A stretch of DNA of 64,000 nucleotides from Hermatobates lingyangjiaoensis (lineage: Eukaryota; Arthropoda; Insecta; Hemiptera; Hermatobatidae). The notes under the pieces were generated by a model. It made no database searches, was not told the origin of the DNA, and saw only the letters and a list, made by a program, of their open reading frames with translations. Positions within the stretch are counted from its first letter, which is position 1, and each line of letters begins with the position of its first letter. A program made the translations under genes and the position numbers. Location: positions 3,968,001 through 4,032,000 of the forward strand of contig JAPFBL010000255.1 of the NCBI GenBank assembly GCA_026182355.1, in the 5' to 3' direction. This document shows, piece after piece, positions 1 through 13,959 of this stretch.

Positions 1-1194
1 CCTAATGACGAATTGTTGTACAAATATCGAACATAAAAAGAATTTTGTTCTGTTCCGTGCTGAATGAATTTTAGTTTTGTAGAGTTCAGTTGGAGAGCTT
101 TTACAGTATGTTGAAGTAACAAACAACTATCACATGTGACTACAATTAAAGAAATGATCATAACGTAATAAGAAGAATGAAAAGTTGTAAGAACTTTGGT
201 TTAAAAGACCTAAACTAACTAAAAAAAAAAGAAGAGAAGAATGAACAAGCAGGGGAATGGGTGTTTCAAGGGTGTTATTCATAAAAGTCATGCATATCTT
301 ATTTATCAGAAATATTAAATTTTTAAAAAATTTTAGGGAGGTACCACCTGCTGTACCATTCCACTAACTCTAAGTTCACCTAGTCTGAAAAGACCCGTAA
401 TAATATTAACGTGATTGTTAAAGTTTTGTTTAATACGTTGATTCTATAATATTATGTTAACATGATTCTCATGCGCATCCTACGTTTGATTTGGTTCAGT
501 TCATAAACTTGATAGTATGCTGAAACAGAGGATTTGCTTGCTTTTCATCTAATACTGTATTTACCATGTCCGACATGTGTTTGGTGACCCTTATCTGTTT
601 GACAAGGTACCTTTGATGGCGGTCTCAACAAGGAATCGTATAAACAGAGTCTTCATTAATATTCATTAAAATGAACGCTTCAGCAAGCACCTCCTAACGT
701 TTCCATTATTCTTGAAGGCAATAGTAATCACAAACTGTTAATACAGCTTAAATACCAACATATGAACGACTCAAAAGGAATTTGTTAAGAAGGTATAAAT
801 TAAACTTTGTCCTTTTTGTATTTAAATTTTGTTGAAACTATTTTTATATCTATCAATAAATATTTTGGATAGTTTAACCTGGTACAATACTTAACAAAAA
901 TTGATTCAATTTAATTCAACAAACTGTGACAACGAATTCCACTAGTGACCAATACTCAACTGTCAAACGGTGAGCCCTACACGACGTAAAAGTTCTGCAA
1001 TTCTGCCTTCAGGTAATTTTCTCCTTAAATTTCTTTAAACCGGATCAATATTCTATTGAAATATATAATATTTATTTTATTGATTAACGAATCATATAAT
1101 TAATACGTACGTTTTTAATTTTAAGCAATTATTATAAATGTAAACAATTCAAAATTGAATATAATTAAACATGTTTAACAATGTGTTAAGCAAC

Positions 1195-1420
1195 GTTCAC
1201 ATTTCTGGACTGGTAGGTGCGGGGTTCAATACCCACCTGGCCCTCGATTTATTTACGCAGGAGGTGAATAAATCTGATAACGTCGTTCCTCTGAGAAGAC
1301 ATTAAGCAGTCAGCCTCGAGCCTGTACGATGTCAGGTACTCGTTAAAGCTCCCTACTCTAAATACACTTTAAGCAAAATGTAGGGTTCTTTGTAACTCAA
1401 TGTAGAATCAATCAATCTTG
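1195..1420 (+). mobile_element. tRNA-derived SINE, copy 1
   Basis: A B-box-like ggttcaataccc lies at about 1222, followed by a body with gagcctgtacgatgtcaggt and ctccctactctaa, and a tail of aatcaatcaatc. The body matches the copy at 25.5 kb. Confidence 0.65.
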
Positions 1421-2436
1421 TTTGTGTTTGTTGTGTGTGTGGTATGGTAAAGGGCCAATGTTCGGCCTATGTCTGTTCCCCTGTGGGACTGCTACTGCAA
1501 CCTAACCTAATCTATCAGTAATTTGAATTCAATGTTTTCACGTCATTGTAATGTTGAAATGAAGAATTAGTGTAAAGCAATATAAAGGATGAGCATACCA
1601 GTGGATTAGTATTGGCTCTTAAACCAACAATGGTGACTTCAATTGATATTTACTATCCAAGACAAACCTACTGTAAAACTTGTTTATATTATTCCATTCA
1701 TAAGGTATCTTTCTATATTGATTGCATAACACCATAAATTAAGGTTTTACAATTACTCAAAAGAAACCACCCATATCTTAAAATAATTGATTTCTTCAAA
1801 ATAGCGAAGTGGTACTTATGGTTGGAAAAATGAACTCTAAAATTAAATTATATGACCTTATTATTTACAAGAACTCTTGACCAAAAAGATTGTTTCAAAA
1901 TATATACAGATAATTTCAGAAATGAACTAAAGAGACACAGATAATAAATTAGCACAATTACATTCTTGAATATTCGGTCGTTTAAGTGGAAAAAAGAGAG
2001 GAGAAATAACGCGCCGGTGAAGGTAGGGTGAAAACAAATAGTGCACACATATTAGCTCCTGATTGAAAATAAGTATAAGTAAAAATATATATAAAAGAAG
2101 CACAACGAAAATAAGAGATAAAAACATAAAATTACAAAGTGAAATGAAGATTAGAAAATTATGAAACCTACATTGTGAGAAATACAGTTTTTTGTTCAAA
2201 CACCCACAACCAGATGATATACACCTGAAAGCTATTGTGCTTACAAGAGGAAAAGTGTAACTCACTCATTAACTATAGGCAAACCCCAAATTACCGGGGA
2301 CCAGACAGTACGTGCTGTCACCATCGAAAAGTTGACTACATCCAATATAAATATATATATATAAGAAAACGATCCATAAAGGAGAACAATCGTTTCAAAG
2401 TAAACTATAGGTACACAGTAAATAGAAAAACAGACT

Positions 2437-2510
2437 ACAGTCTCTAATTTTCGTTTTAACAATCATCAGGAAAGAAGAGATAGGGACACATATCGTTCCC
2501 TATCTCTTGC
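2437..2510 (-). repeat. Repeat with canonical CTGATGA box and short palindrome
   Basis: Minus strand: CTGATGA (2469-2463), then ttgttaaaac, GAAA (2452-2449), the AATT palindrome and A at the cleavage position. Stem II is very weak. A separate perfect hairpin agagataggga/tccctatctct lies at about 2477-2508. It is related to the centre of the foldback at 36936. Confidence 0.35.
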
Positions 2511-5500
2511 ACACTTGCGAAGCGATGTTTGAAGACCCAAACTGGACACAATATGAGTTCAAAGTTGAAGAAAAGTAACACAGAGTAAATAAACACACTT
2601 ACAAACCAAAATTTTTGGACAATCCGTCTTCAGGAGAAAAGAAAAAGGGAGACCAAGCACGTTGTGGACGCAACGGCAATTAACTACTTTGCCTACCGCA
2701 AAGTTGTTAGAAGACTTGAGCAAACCTTTTGCTGAAAAGACTTGCTTAAGACTTAATCTTAAGGAAGACTAGAGTGTGGGTAGTGTTCATGTCTCCACAA
2801 CATTAATGATAAAACTGCAGCAGGTTGCGACGATTGACGGAAAATGAAAGATAAATATAAATGTGTCAAAACAAAAACTATCTGTACTTTATCTCTGAGC
2901 TACCAACATAGAGATTGAGGGTGGAAGAATTGTATTTCACATTCTCATATAATTAGTAAACTTCATAAACATAATAAAAGTGTCACTTCATCGGTGAGCT
3001 TTGGATTGAGCATATCTCTTACAGTTTTTCATAAATATCCTGTTATAATATGAGCTTTTTCGATCTGTATCATCGCTCATTCTTAAATATGCAATCATAA
3101 GATTGTCTTTATATTAGCTTCTGAAACTATTTATTAACTTTATAAGTGTTATGAATAGTTAACTTAACTACATATGGTTTAATATGTTAACTTCCATATG
3201 TAGTTAACTTTACTAGGATGTAAAGCTAACAACATATGGAAGGTAAGAGTTCACATTTCACAGACTTTACAATCGACAGAATAACGTCACAAACAGTAGG
3301 ACCTTTACATTAATTTATTTTAATTTTCAATTCCTATAAAATTAAAACAGAAGTCTGTTCTACAAGTAGCATTTCAACTTCATTATAATTCTTCTAATGA
3401 TGTGGTAAAAATGTCAAATCAGAAATGTTAATGACTATTTGAACAACTAAAACTCTTCAATACATGCGCATTAGAACTGACAATATGATGCTAACCACAT
3501 TGAAATTAATCAATTGATTGAGCAGACAAGCCGTGAATTTAATCGTATTTTTGGTTATAGTCAAGTCGTTGTTATCAAAAGTTTAGTACAGATGCAGTGC
3601 CTCCTAATCGTCGGAGACATGTCCTGGCTAAAAATAAAAAGTAAACAGAAGCAAACATCTAACGACTTACGATAAGTAATAAAAAGCAGCACAAAAAACT
3701 TTATGTCATATAGTATTGTGAAATCTATTAATGAATATTTCAATAAATATGATTTATTTATTTTTCAATTTTTCCACTTAGTTAGCTAAGGGCCTTAATA
3801 TAATAGAAAATGGTTATATATAATTAAACCTCAAATTATAAGGAATATGTACTAACTAAACTGATAAAGTAAACACTTAAAAGAATCTTATTAAAAGAAA
3901 ACTTATTAGAAATTAGAAACTTAAAAGAAACACTTATTACACCTTACAAATAATACAAGTAATCTTCAATATTTGCAAGCATGGTTACTATTTGGTAATT
4001 ACTTTTGGTTTAAACTACTATAGCTGAAAATATGTATTCTTAAAGTTATATTGGTTAGTGATTGTATAGATATTTTTTTTCTAATTTCATCATATCTTCA
4101 ATATTGTCAGTATTGCCAACATGTATAATATGATAACGGGATAATTTATTGTTCTAATTCTATATAATTTACATTTAAAATGTTGAAAGAAATAAGTTGT
4201 ATAATATTCTGTTTATCAAATTTATTTATGTTCAACAAGAAACGTGCGATAATGTTTAAGTGGTGATGTAAAATGATTGATTGGTAATTACGTGGCAGTA
4301 TCAATTAATCAGCTGTTTGAATGACTACAGTGGTCCCATATACAGCACACCCACGCGGGGCCCAAATGAGTGAACGCACACCTACAGTTTGCACAAAGTA
4401 AACAAGTAGGAGCAATATTTCCAGCCAGCAATTATTCAATACTAAGAGTAGAATTGGAAAAATTGTGATATTTCAACATGAACTAGCAATAGTAACCTTC
4501 AAATGAATTTTTTAACATTTTTAAAAGCATTCAGAAGTACACAATCTAGATTGTTTAATGATAAACAAGTGAAACTATTGCATAGAACATTATTGTTTCA
4601 CCAAACTGCCCAATTCACGTCGCTTTTAATAGCTGTCATCAAAAATTCGTAAGAACCACTCACAACTACCATTTTACATACCAAACAAATTCATCACGAG
4701 CTCAAGGTTCTATCTCACGGAGACCTTCAACTCATCCTAAGCCATCTGCTCAACTTCTACCTCATTCATCTTTCCCTAATACACTCCAAGACTGTTCAAG
4801 TAGAAAGGGATTTTCTGACGTTGTAATCGACATCCCATCGTAGTATTATGTTACAGAGTGCAACTAATTGGTGACACCCAGTTGCTTTTATAAATATAAT
4901 GGTTCAATACAGGTCTAAAGTAGAAGCATTAAACTTTTTTCAATTTAATAATAAAAAAATTAATAATTGTGTAAAAAAGTATTGTAAAAATTTTTCGCTC
5001 ATGTGTAAACATTTTTGAGTTGTAGCATTTCTCCTTCCTATTACTTTTAACAAACATGTTTACTTCGGACCTACAAGCTATAAAGAGTTTTTTTCTTAGT
5101 TTCAATTAAATGCATCATTAACAGTTCCTTCTGACCTTGTTTTTCAAGTAACACTTGTTTCTTTTACTTTCACTTTAAATATAAAAGAATGCATTTATAT
5201 TGAAAGTATTCCATTATCATACATTACCTTAAGCTTTACATTTCTAGTAATCAACGTCTCAACCACTATGGTGTTCGTCAGAGTTTAACAGAGTAAGACT
5301 TTTACGAAGAACAATAGTTTTGGTTGAAAGATCTTAGCCATTTTCTTAATTTTCTGACTGTGATTTCGATGTCGATTTTGATTTCACATGTTTGTGAAGT
5401 ATTGTTATTTGTAATAATATATTATTACATTTTTGTATCTCTTATATTATATAATGTTAAAAATAAACAAACATCTTATAACCATATCTTAGAGGAAAGA

Positions 5501-8500
5501 AAAGATTGCGCAACTATACATAGGTAGATTAAGAATTTGTATTTCAATAATTATCTTATTAGTTAAAAGGTCAAATAAAGGGCAATATAATCAAGGCACC
5601 ACGATTTAGTGAGAGTAGTAACTCCAAATTACCGTTAGAACCATTACCTTGTAGAATTGATTAAAAATAATAGTCAACATGAATAGAAGCTAGCAGATTA
5701 TTTATAGGTTTACAGGTTACCTGTGATACATACACATGTGGGATCAGTAATGAAGAAGTCAATATTGTTCATTGGAATAAATGAACTAGGATATAAACAA
5801 TAAATAAACTTGGAGCACTCCAACAATATAACACAATCACTGGAAGTGCAAGGCATAGCATCAGTGATGGGATAATTGAAATCGGTTGTTGGTAGAGGAG
5901 GAGAAATGACAGACAAACTTTCTAATATGACCATCTATGTCGTAAATACTACTTGGTCCAATAGTAAGTTCAATGTGAATTTGGTATTACACCATGAAAT
6001 ATACTGAGTGCATTTCGTATTTCAGAGGGATCTAAGAAGTGAAAGCAAGGATGTATAAGATAGTTCTTTGATAGGAGAAAGTAATTTATTAGAAGCAATG
6101 GTCCTCAAGGGAAGCGAGGATCAGTGTGGTTGTTTTGGAATAAATTCATTGTTAAAACAAGATGTTGAAGGTAGTCAGGCTCAAAACATTTTTGTTTATC
6201 TTTATCAAGGTGAAATTATTGGTTTCACGGTATTAAATTTATGTTTACGGTATATACGATACTTACCCGAATAAAATGGTAAATAAATGAATTTATTAGG
6301 AAGTCAAACAACTAAGGGTACCAAGCAAATGTCAAGTTACTTATAAAATATAAATTACACCAATTCAGTAAAATTTTAATACTAATTAATAAATGTACAA
6401 AGTGCAGATCTGTATAATTTTGTCATCTGTAACAAATATCTAAAAAAAAATATGGTAAAAAAAATTGTTACAATTGCATAAAATATTGAAAAAAAATGAA
6501 TTTCTAACGTTCATACAAAGAACTGAACATGTTTTAGATAATTAGGATTTGTTTGTTTCGAATTTTGACAAAATGATTCGTTTAATTTATTTGAACTATG
6601 ATATTTCAGGATATTTGTTATTTTACTACAGGATATCTATTTTTCTATCGAGATCATGTACTGGAGAAAATGTGTATTAAAACTGTTGCTGTCCTGTATA
6701 AATTAATCATTTCATTAATATGTCTCCCTACATTTTTGTAAAAGGGTCTCACAGTCATATCAGTATATAGTTGGGTGGATTTACAGGTTTTCTATGAACT
6801 AGTAAGTGAAAGGAGTTGGTTATTACGTTTGGAAGTTAAATAGGGATTTTAATTACATTCGAGTTTAAATCGAATAATGTAAGTTAAAAATGTACTTCTT
6901 TAAAAGTGCAGCAATTTAATAACATTCTCATCTATAAATAGGTCGAAAGTCTGTTTTATCTAGCACCGTGCTTTTGAGCAATCGCAGTATGAATTATTTT
7001 AAGGTAAAATTATTTCAAGATAATTCTTTTTAGAGCTTTAATTTCGTTATGTTAGGTTGTTTAGGTAAAGAGCATAATAAAAATAGAACAGAGCAAGGGG
7101 TGCAATAATGATATAGGGGGGACAAAATTGTAGTAAATACAAGTCATAATGAAGCACTACATAGTGTCATTGCATTCATATAGAGTAATTAGGTAATTTA
7201 ACAAATTCTAAGTGACAGTCTAAGGCAGGTGGAAGGGAGAGGTGGACTGTGTAATCACTAAATCTAAAGGAAAATATATTGATTATAAAAAAATATCTAA
7301 AAGAGCCAAATATATTATTTGAAGAAAATAGCTGATCGGATTAAGAGTTTTGTATTTTATTTTTATAATAAATAAATATAATTTTCTACATTAACTTACA
7401 ATGTAAGATATGTTTTTTAAGGAATTTAATTTTAATATTTGTTTTTTAGATTATTATTATTAATTAGTTTTCCAGGTTCAAATCAAATTTTCAAAGTCCA
7501 TGTATCTAACATTAGTTTATAAAGTGGTAGATTCCCGCTCATTCCACCGTCGTATTTAAAGGCTTACGTATATATTATACAAAAAATATTATTATGTATT
7601 ATATATTGTATATTATATAATTATAGTTACAATAATAATATAGCTTGTTTAGTAAAATACATAAAAAAGAATAGATATTTTTTAAACACACAACAGGAAT
7701 CAGAATTTAACCGAAGTAAGTGTAATAAAAATTCACTATGATAGTACTATTTTGTAAGGTTGTACACACCTTTGAAAGAGTTATTACTGTCAGTTTTATG
7801 TATGAATATACAAGTTTAAATATTATACACAACAATGATTAATTACAAATGGAATCATTATCCTGTGTCCATAATTCGTATTAATAATGATTTAATTCCT
7901 TTATTATTTATTGAAATAAGAAAAAAAAATCTGTTTTATTTAAGAAATCATTAGTATCAAATACGAATCAACAATATCAGCGTTTGTTACTTAAAAAAAG
8001 TATTAGTCACATTATTATTATGTCACATGCCGGTATTGTCTCATATGTGATAACCCTAAGGAGACATTTTTACATTTCCAGAAACATTGTCTACGAAAAC
8101 AAATAAAACGTGAAAATGTTTTTAATCCCAAATGCCATGTAGATTTGATTATTCAGCACCAAGTGTCTTTGCTAATATAGAAAATGGTTACTCTCATCTA
8201 ATAATCAAACTCAATAATAAAAACTACTTTTTGGAAATAGTTTCTATGGAAGCATTAATTCCAGTTTATTAATAAAACCGTTATAATATATTTATTTTGG
8301 TAAGTTTTTTGGTTGTTTGGTTTTTTATAAAACATGTAAAATGAGTAGCGGGTTAATCGCACTATCTTCTAAATGGAGTTGCTTCCTTTTTTTTTTAATA
8401 TAAAATTGTCTTGATTCTACTGTTACAGTAATATTCCACTGACGATTTAAATATTAAACAGGACACCTTGAAAAACAGAATTTGGCTGAGATCTAACTGA

Positions 8501-8525
8501 TATTTGATGTTTGCCATTATGTTCA

Positions 8526-8780
8526 AGGTGAGTCAGAAAGTTTCAGGACTGGCCCCAAAAGATTTATTTCAAACCGAACTCGTTTTCCCCTTCAAAGTAA
8601 TTAAGCTCGAGTCTAACACATTTTTCAATAATTCTCTGCACTATTTGATGCTTTTCTGGAAGGACCGAATGTTATGGGTCTGTAAAGACGGTTCCGTCGT
8701 TTTAAAAGTATTGATAAAAGTTTATTCTAAATCGGAAAAAACACAAAGATTCTGTACATCTCATCACTGGTGATGTCTGT
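8526..8780 (-). mobile_element. Mariner-like transposase C-terminal remnant
   Basis: On the minus strand a frame reads HSVLPEKHQIVQRIIEKCVR then LELNYFEG before a stop. This resembles the end of mariner transposases (..KC(I/V).L.GDYFEG..). The left flank (gtgagtcagaaagtttcagg) resembles mariner inverted ends. Stops further upstream show it is dead. Confidence 0.45.
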
Positions 8781-9818
8781 CGCAAACAAGGATTCGATCA
8801 AGTATGCTTCCGCATATAAGGCAAGGTAGATGAGTGTAGCTGGCTGAGACCACAATATACTTCACAATGATTTCTTAGAGGTGAAGACTTGTAGTTTACA
8901 GTTCGGAACCGCAATAAACCTTTTATTACACCAATCTTGGATGTTTACTGATCTAATAACCTAGTGTCGTTTATTAGATCATTTAGACCAGTGTCATCAA
9001 CCAGGCAGTTACAAATTAAGAATATTTCACAACAGTATATCAGTGTCGTATACAAGCGCCTACTAGAATACACTGCACCGAGTGTGTGCTGTAAGGTTCA
9101 ACGCTCCAAGAGAAGCTCGTCGGCATTAGTCATCATATTTCTGGAATAAGACCATGTAAAGGAAATATTTTACAAATAATATATTTTGGAAGAATAGCAC
9201 GCGCATGTTTTACATGAAAGGAAAAGTTGATAAATTGTCTTTTGAAGTTACTCTGCAGCCTAGACATAAAATACAAACATTATCACTCATACTCAATTCG
9301 TTTACAAAGAACCAGCTGTTAACGATCTAAGAAAATTTTGTGTATAATATTATATTGAGCAAATAAAATTTAATTTAACATCTGTTTCATTTCTGGCTAC
9401 TCCTGATTTACGAAATATTTGTCAATTGTCACCACGCGTGGATGTTATGAGGTTTCTTAAGACCACTGAGGAATCTTAAAGCATTAACTTGCAACTTCTC
9501 TTCATCCAGAATTTCATAACCTTATTAGTAGCCATTAAAAGTGACTATTATAACAAACTACGATCATTTTGGTCGTTCCTGGGGTTTATTAATATAGAAA
9601 ATGAAATAAATTTAACAGAATTCAACAAAACAGAATGAGTTTTGTCATTTTCGAGTACTTATTAAAAATACTGAAACCTTGGAAGAAAAGCGTAGCATAC
9701 GTAAAAAGGTCTATTGAAATATTTTGGAGTCATCCTCCAAAAACTTACTTCTTTAAAAATCAATCATGAAAATACTACATCAAAATCAATTAATTAGGAC
9801 CTATAACATATTTCTCAC

Positions 9819-10089
9819 CTTGAGTGGTCATTCTGATTTCAGTGAATGCATGAGGATTACGATAAGAGGATAAATAAATGTATGTGGACTGTGTACCTGG
9901 AGTTGTGCGTTTTGGATCACCAAGCCTGCAAAGTTTGCCTAAAGCGCATGTGAAATTAGGTTGTTTGTATCCGGTAAGGGAGGAAGGAAGAAACGTGGAC
10001 AATATAGCAACATCTTCATTCTCATCGTGACGAGGTGTAGTGATTTTAAGAGACGACTTGAACTGGGAAGAGAGGACCTCGGCGGCCAT
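9819..10089 (-). CDS. Candidate alternative first exon (MAAEVL exon)
   Basis: The exon has 90 codons plus one base, MAAEVLSSQFKSSLKITTPR.. to ..FTEIRMTTQ. The ATG has a strong context (cagtcATGG), and a TGA lies in frame about 17 codons upstream. The exon ends at a consensus donor, CAAG|GTGAGA, in phase 1, the same end phase as LIM exon A. It could therefore splice to the same downstream exon and give a short isoform lacking the half LIM and LIM1. The peptide has Ser/Thr-rich and Arg/Lys-containing stretches and two cysteines, but no domain I know. Reading past the donor adds nine codons to a stop. It could instead be the first exon of another gene. Base composition is GC-richer than its surroundings, and the leader upstream (10090-10262) is the most GC-rich patch nearby. 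Confidence 0.6.
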
Positions 10090-10262
10090 GACTGTTACGT
10101 GTCGATTGTCTGTCTGGATGGAGAACCACTTGATTCACCGACATCCCCCTCCGCGTCGTCTTTAGCCGTCCTGACCCACTGCCACCTCCTACCCACATCT
10201 ACCCACGTAGTCTCCCAGCGCGGGCAACCATTCACGCAAACCAATGCCCCTGCCTTGTCATA
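10090..10262 (-). promoter_or_regulatory. GC-rich leader/promoter region of MAAEVL exon
   Basis: GC-rich patch in AT-rich surroundings directly upstream of the ATG, containing CpG-bearing stretches (ccgcgtcgtc, cagcgcgggc on the plus strand). Position and composition suggest a 5' UTR or promoter. No TATA box was identified. Confidence 0.35.
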
Positions 10263-11169
10263 GCCAGACAATGGATAGCTCCAACAATTATTTGATGGCC
10301 ATCTGAGCGAGCTTAAACCATTTTGAATAAAGTATTTAGGAACAGGTTTTATTATTTGTTTTGTAATGAAAGGCAGTAAAATCTATTAAAAAATATAAAT
10401 AAAACTAAGAAAATATTGTTGCGAATCTTATTTTCCACATGAAGCATGATAATAGTGGAATTATATTTATAAAAAAATATTAAAAACCAGTCCATGTGCA
10501 TACTAAAATGTAAACTGAAAGAGGCTACATGAGGCATCAATGACGGTTGGACCGGCAGGCAGAAAAATTGATTAGCGAGGGTAGAGTACAAGTTTATTAA
10601 ATTACCAAGTAAATCAAATTAACTAATTCTTTGTTATCCTAGTTTTAATATTAATCTTCTCCTGGTCCATGCATTTTTGACGATAATCTTATCGTATCTA
10701 ATTCAATGTAATTTATACTTAAAAAACAAAAGAAAATGAAGGGATCATATTGGAATAAAGATTTCTGATGGTTAGAAGAATTATTAATTAGTTTTTTTTT
10801 TAATAAGCTCTAGTTCAAAATATTATACATAAAATTTTTTGAAAAGCAATATGACCACTTTCATTTTAAGATTATATTATTAAGTAAGCATTTCACCACT
10901 CATAACTCTTATAATATTTATTGTCACTTAAAAACAAGACAATAGAAGCTAGACCTTAGTCTAAAGCCTTTATGCCAAGCTAGCCTGTAAACACGCACAA
11001 GATAGCCAAACAAATATTTACCAAAATTTGCGACCTCCTAAGCAATATGTTCCCTAGGTGCTGGTTAATAACTATCGAGCCAAAGTAAGTTACTAAGTAG
11101 GCTGTATTAGCATAATGGTAACAATGTTTAATTGTTCCCTAGTTTTTCAGATGGAGAATAAAAAATACA
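10263..11169. other. AT-rich spacer
   Basis: Nothing recognised; lies upstream of the MAAEVL exon on the minus strand. Confidence 0.6.
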
Positions 11170-12704
11170 GTAAACAAACTTTTTTTAATTAGTGGGATGA
11201 ATGATTTTATTTCGCGGAATACAGTTTTGTGTGAATCTGGAAATCATATTGATGAAGCAACACGCATATCCGCTTATAGAATCAATGGGCATCTTTGTTT
11301 CTGTTTCGTCATGACCAGGACGGAAAAAAAGCCAGCCAGGTCAGGATATTCTTCTCTGACAGGTAGCAACATTTGCCAGTATCGTTTGGATTGAAGCGTT
11401 GCACCAATGAGGGCTCGCTTTCCAAGTTAATTAGACACTCGAGCTCCAGTATGGTGAGGAGACCAGATGAGGTGGTAACATTAGCATCAAAGGGATTTTT
11501 ATCCAATTGCTCTTTGAAATATATGTATATCTTTAAACTTCGTCAAGAAAGGCTCAAATAGCTCTTTCAAGTACATTGTGGCCCGAATTATTCATTGTTG
11601 AGTACCTCTAATAACTTGGAAAATACATCAAAGATTCATTTTTTGATGTTCTCTTCCCAAAACTACATCTTTTGCATGAAAGCACTGAGTTTGTAAATAT
11701 GTGTTCAAATATTGTGCTGAGTTCCTTGCATAACATGTTCATTTCATTCACTTTACCCATACACACCAACACTAATTTCTGAATTAGTATAATTCTAATT
11801 AATTTCTAAATAATTCTAATTAATTCTAATAATTCTAATTAATTCTAATTAATTTCTGAATAATTATAATTCTGAATTAATATAATTTCTGAATATACTC
11901 TTCTTGGTTGAAACAAGTAATACTAGGATGCTAGTAATTAAAATAACTGTGCTCTTCTCATGTTGCAATTCAAAAGCGCTTTGTTGTACATTTACCTCGT
12001 CAGATCCATCACGCTTCGTTGTAATACAGCAAAATAGAATGTTCACTTTTAATGAAATTTACTGCTTTGTAAGAATAAGAAAGCCTGAACTCAACTGTGC
12101 ATACCAACTATAAGTAATTGCCTAACACAGCGTATCCAAACTGCATTTGGAGCTTTGTTCCTAACTAAAACCTGAAGCCCAATAACTCTTCTTGACCTTC
12201 ACAGGCTCTACCTGTACACAGATCAACGCAGTATCCCACCTTAAGTTATTTTTAGTTAAAAAATTATCAATGACGATATAATTACTTTTATAATGGTTTA
12301 TGCTTCAATCAGTTTGCAAAATCTAGGCTGTTTCTTTCTTTGTAGCATATCTGACATAAGTCATATGTTGCTTCATCTACTTGTAGACCAAAAATAATTG
12401 TTCTAAACTCTGAAAAAACAGATCTTGCAAGTAATCGCTTATATAAAATATTTTTCTATCTATTTGTTATTAAACCGAGGTACACTTTTGTAATGTTTGT
12501 AAATGATTCAACTGGTATTGTTTCTACCATATCCAGTGGGGCTAGAAGCACTAACGTTTCTGCGATTGAGTAAGATGTCTTACATTTTGCCATTCTGTAA
12601 GCAACTTTGTATAATGCAAGCGGGTCTTTAGAAGACACAATAGCGATTTCCTGAAACGTTTTCTGAACACTCCTTTCTCCTAGTTTCTTTTTCAAAAAGT
12701 TCAA
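11170..12704 (-). mobile_element. Decayed hAT transposase (ZBED/Buster-like)
   Basis: Minus-strand fragments lie in the right order for a hAT transposase of the kind related to vertebrate ZBED5. From 12704: a segment with LYKVAYRMAKCKTSYSIAET and DMVETIP (compare the family's YKVA..IAK..KPHTI(A/G)ETL). Near 12370: FGLQVDEATYDLC, the position of the catalytic LDEST motif. Near 11650: MQKM..FWEENIKK. From 11506: NPFDANVTTS..LELECLINLES. Then in another frame, VREEYPDLAGFF, the familiar C-terminal (V)R.EYP.L motif. Stops, frame changes and an AT-rich minisatellite (11772-11895) break it, so it cannot make an active enzyme. Termini were not found. Confidence 0.8.
11772..11895. repeat. AT-rich minisatellite inside hAT remnant
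   Basis: Repeats of aattctaatt / aatttctgaataatt over about 120 bases. The array interrupts the decayed transposase frame. Confidence 0.75.
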
Positions 12705-13446
12705 TGATTTGTACTCATATTTAAAGTGTATGAGTACTCTCCGTTAACATTCAAAAAAGCAAAAACCTTTTTTGCTAAATAATACTTTCTATATTTAGTA
12801 TTCTTGTAGGATTGTTTTCGTTAAAATGCTATTGGCTTCCATTTTTTTTCTTTTAAAATTCCTAAACAACGTTGCATAATTTGAAAACGTAAGAATCAGA
12901 GCTGTACAATGCAACACGTTATGTAGAGCATGGACACTATGGATTCACTTTAGACTCTTGACTAAGTCCACGTTGTGCCTCTTCGAATGAAGTTTGGTAA
13001 GAGAACCATAACACCATTGACCCATATTTCCACGAAGATATTTAACACTCCTAACTAAAAGCAACTCATTTTTTTCCACTTTTGGTTTAACGATTTCACA
13101 GTATTTTGTATTTTGATTTTTTCCTAAAAGTTTAAGTTTTAAATGATTTTGTAAAGTGTTTTAAACTTTAAAAAATATGTTATTATATAAATATGAAAAT
13201 TAAGAATTCTAAGTCATTTTGGGAACATTTTTTGTTCATTTTTCATCAATTTTATATAGAAAATATATATGTATATAAACTTATAGCTATATCACAAAAT
13301 GAAATTTCAAAACTGCCATAATATCTTTCGAACGGTGATTCTCCTCATCTGTAGACTCTCAAACATGTTTTGGTCAAGATATTTAAAGTCATACTTTCGA
13401 ATTCCATACTGTGGTTTTAAAGTTTATTATATTTATTATTATTTAC
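12705..13446. other. AT-rich spacer
   Basis: Nothing recognised between the hAT relic and the first LINE tail. Confidence 0.6.
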
Positions 13447-13956
13447 AAGCAGAAATACCCGGCGTTGCCAGGGTCTAGAAGTTTTAAGTATAAAATATGA
13501 AATGATCGAAATGAAAATTGGGTTCAATATTATTTTATGCATTTTTGTCTTACGATTCTTCATTCATGATCTACAGTCCCTTGGACGTTTTAACATTTTC
13601 AGGAGAATAGTGGTACCTAGGCTATGAAAGAAGCATCCTAGAGCAAAAAATCATTAAATAACATTGAGTTCGATTTTTATTTCCAATATTTCATATTTTA
13701 TACATTAAGGCCGTAGACGCCATATTTCTTGAGAAAAAATGCAAAAACTAAAAATTGGCAAATTGTTGAGGTTTTTGGGCCCTAGGGGGCCGGGGTTAAG
13801 CTGCCCCCCCAGAGTTTAATAGCCTAAAACCACGCCAAGACCTATAGAAAGTGCCTTGCAAAAGAATTTTTGAAAAAGGTCAATTGTAGGCCGAATGCAT
13901 AAGGTACAAACATACATACATACATACAGAGCCACGAAGAGAATTTATATACAGAT
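13447..13956 (+). mobile_element. LINE 3' tail, unit 1
   Basis: Starts agcagaaatacccggcgttg and ends gagccacgaagagaattt after a (cata)n run. From 13668 onward it matches units 2 and 3 closely. These are non-coding retroelement ends; apparent minus-strand frames across them are repeat artefacts. Confidence 0.65.
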
Positions 13957-13959
13957 AGA

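Larger units (their letters stand above)
1..9818. other. Non-coding, AT-rich; probable downstream intron of the LIM gene
   Basis: Apart from the SINE, the repeat at 2437 and the mariner relic, I see no coding signal on either strand. The missing downstream LIM exons were looked for on the minus strand by their cysteine spacing and were not found. A decayed GATC-type repeat (gttttggttgaaagatctta) lies near 5320. Confidence 0.6.

Noticed and set aside
5710..6274. Frames at 5710-5934 (-) and 6068-6274 (+) as small genes
   Set aside because: No recognised domain, AT-rich codons, and no splice or promoter context.
9961..10263. 100-codon plus-strand frame over the MAAEVL exon
   Set aside because: It runs through the presumed minus-strand leader and exon, has no domain, and lacks the start/donor logic of the minus frame.
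11772..11895. CRISPR-like direct repeats
   Set aside because: Short AT-rich minisatellite with no unique spacers, in a eukaryotic transposon relic.
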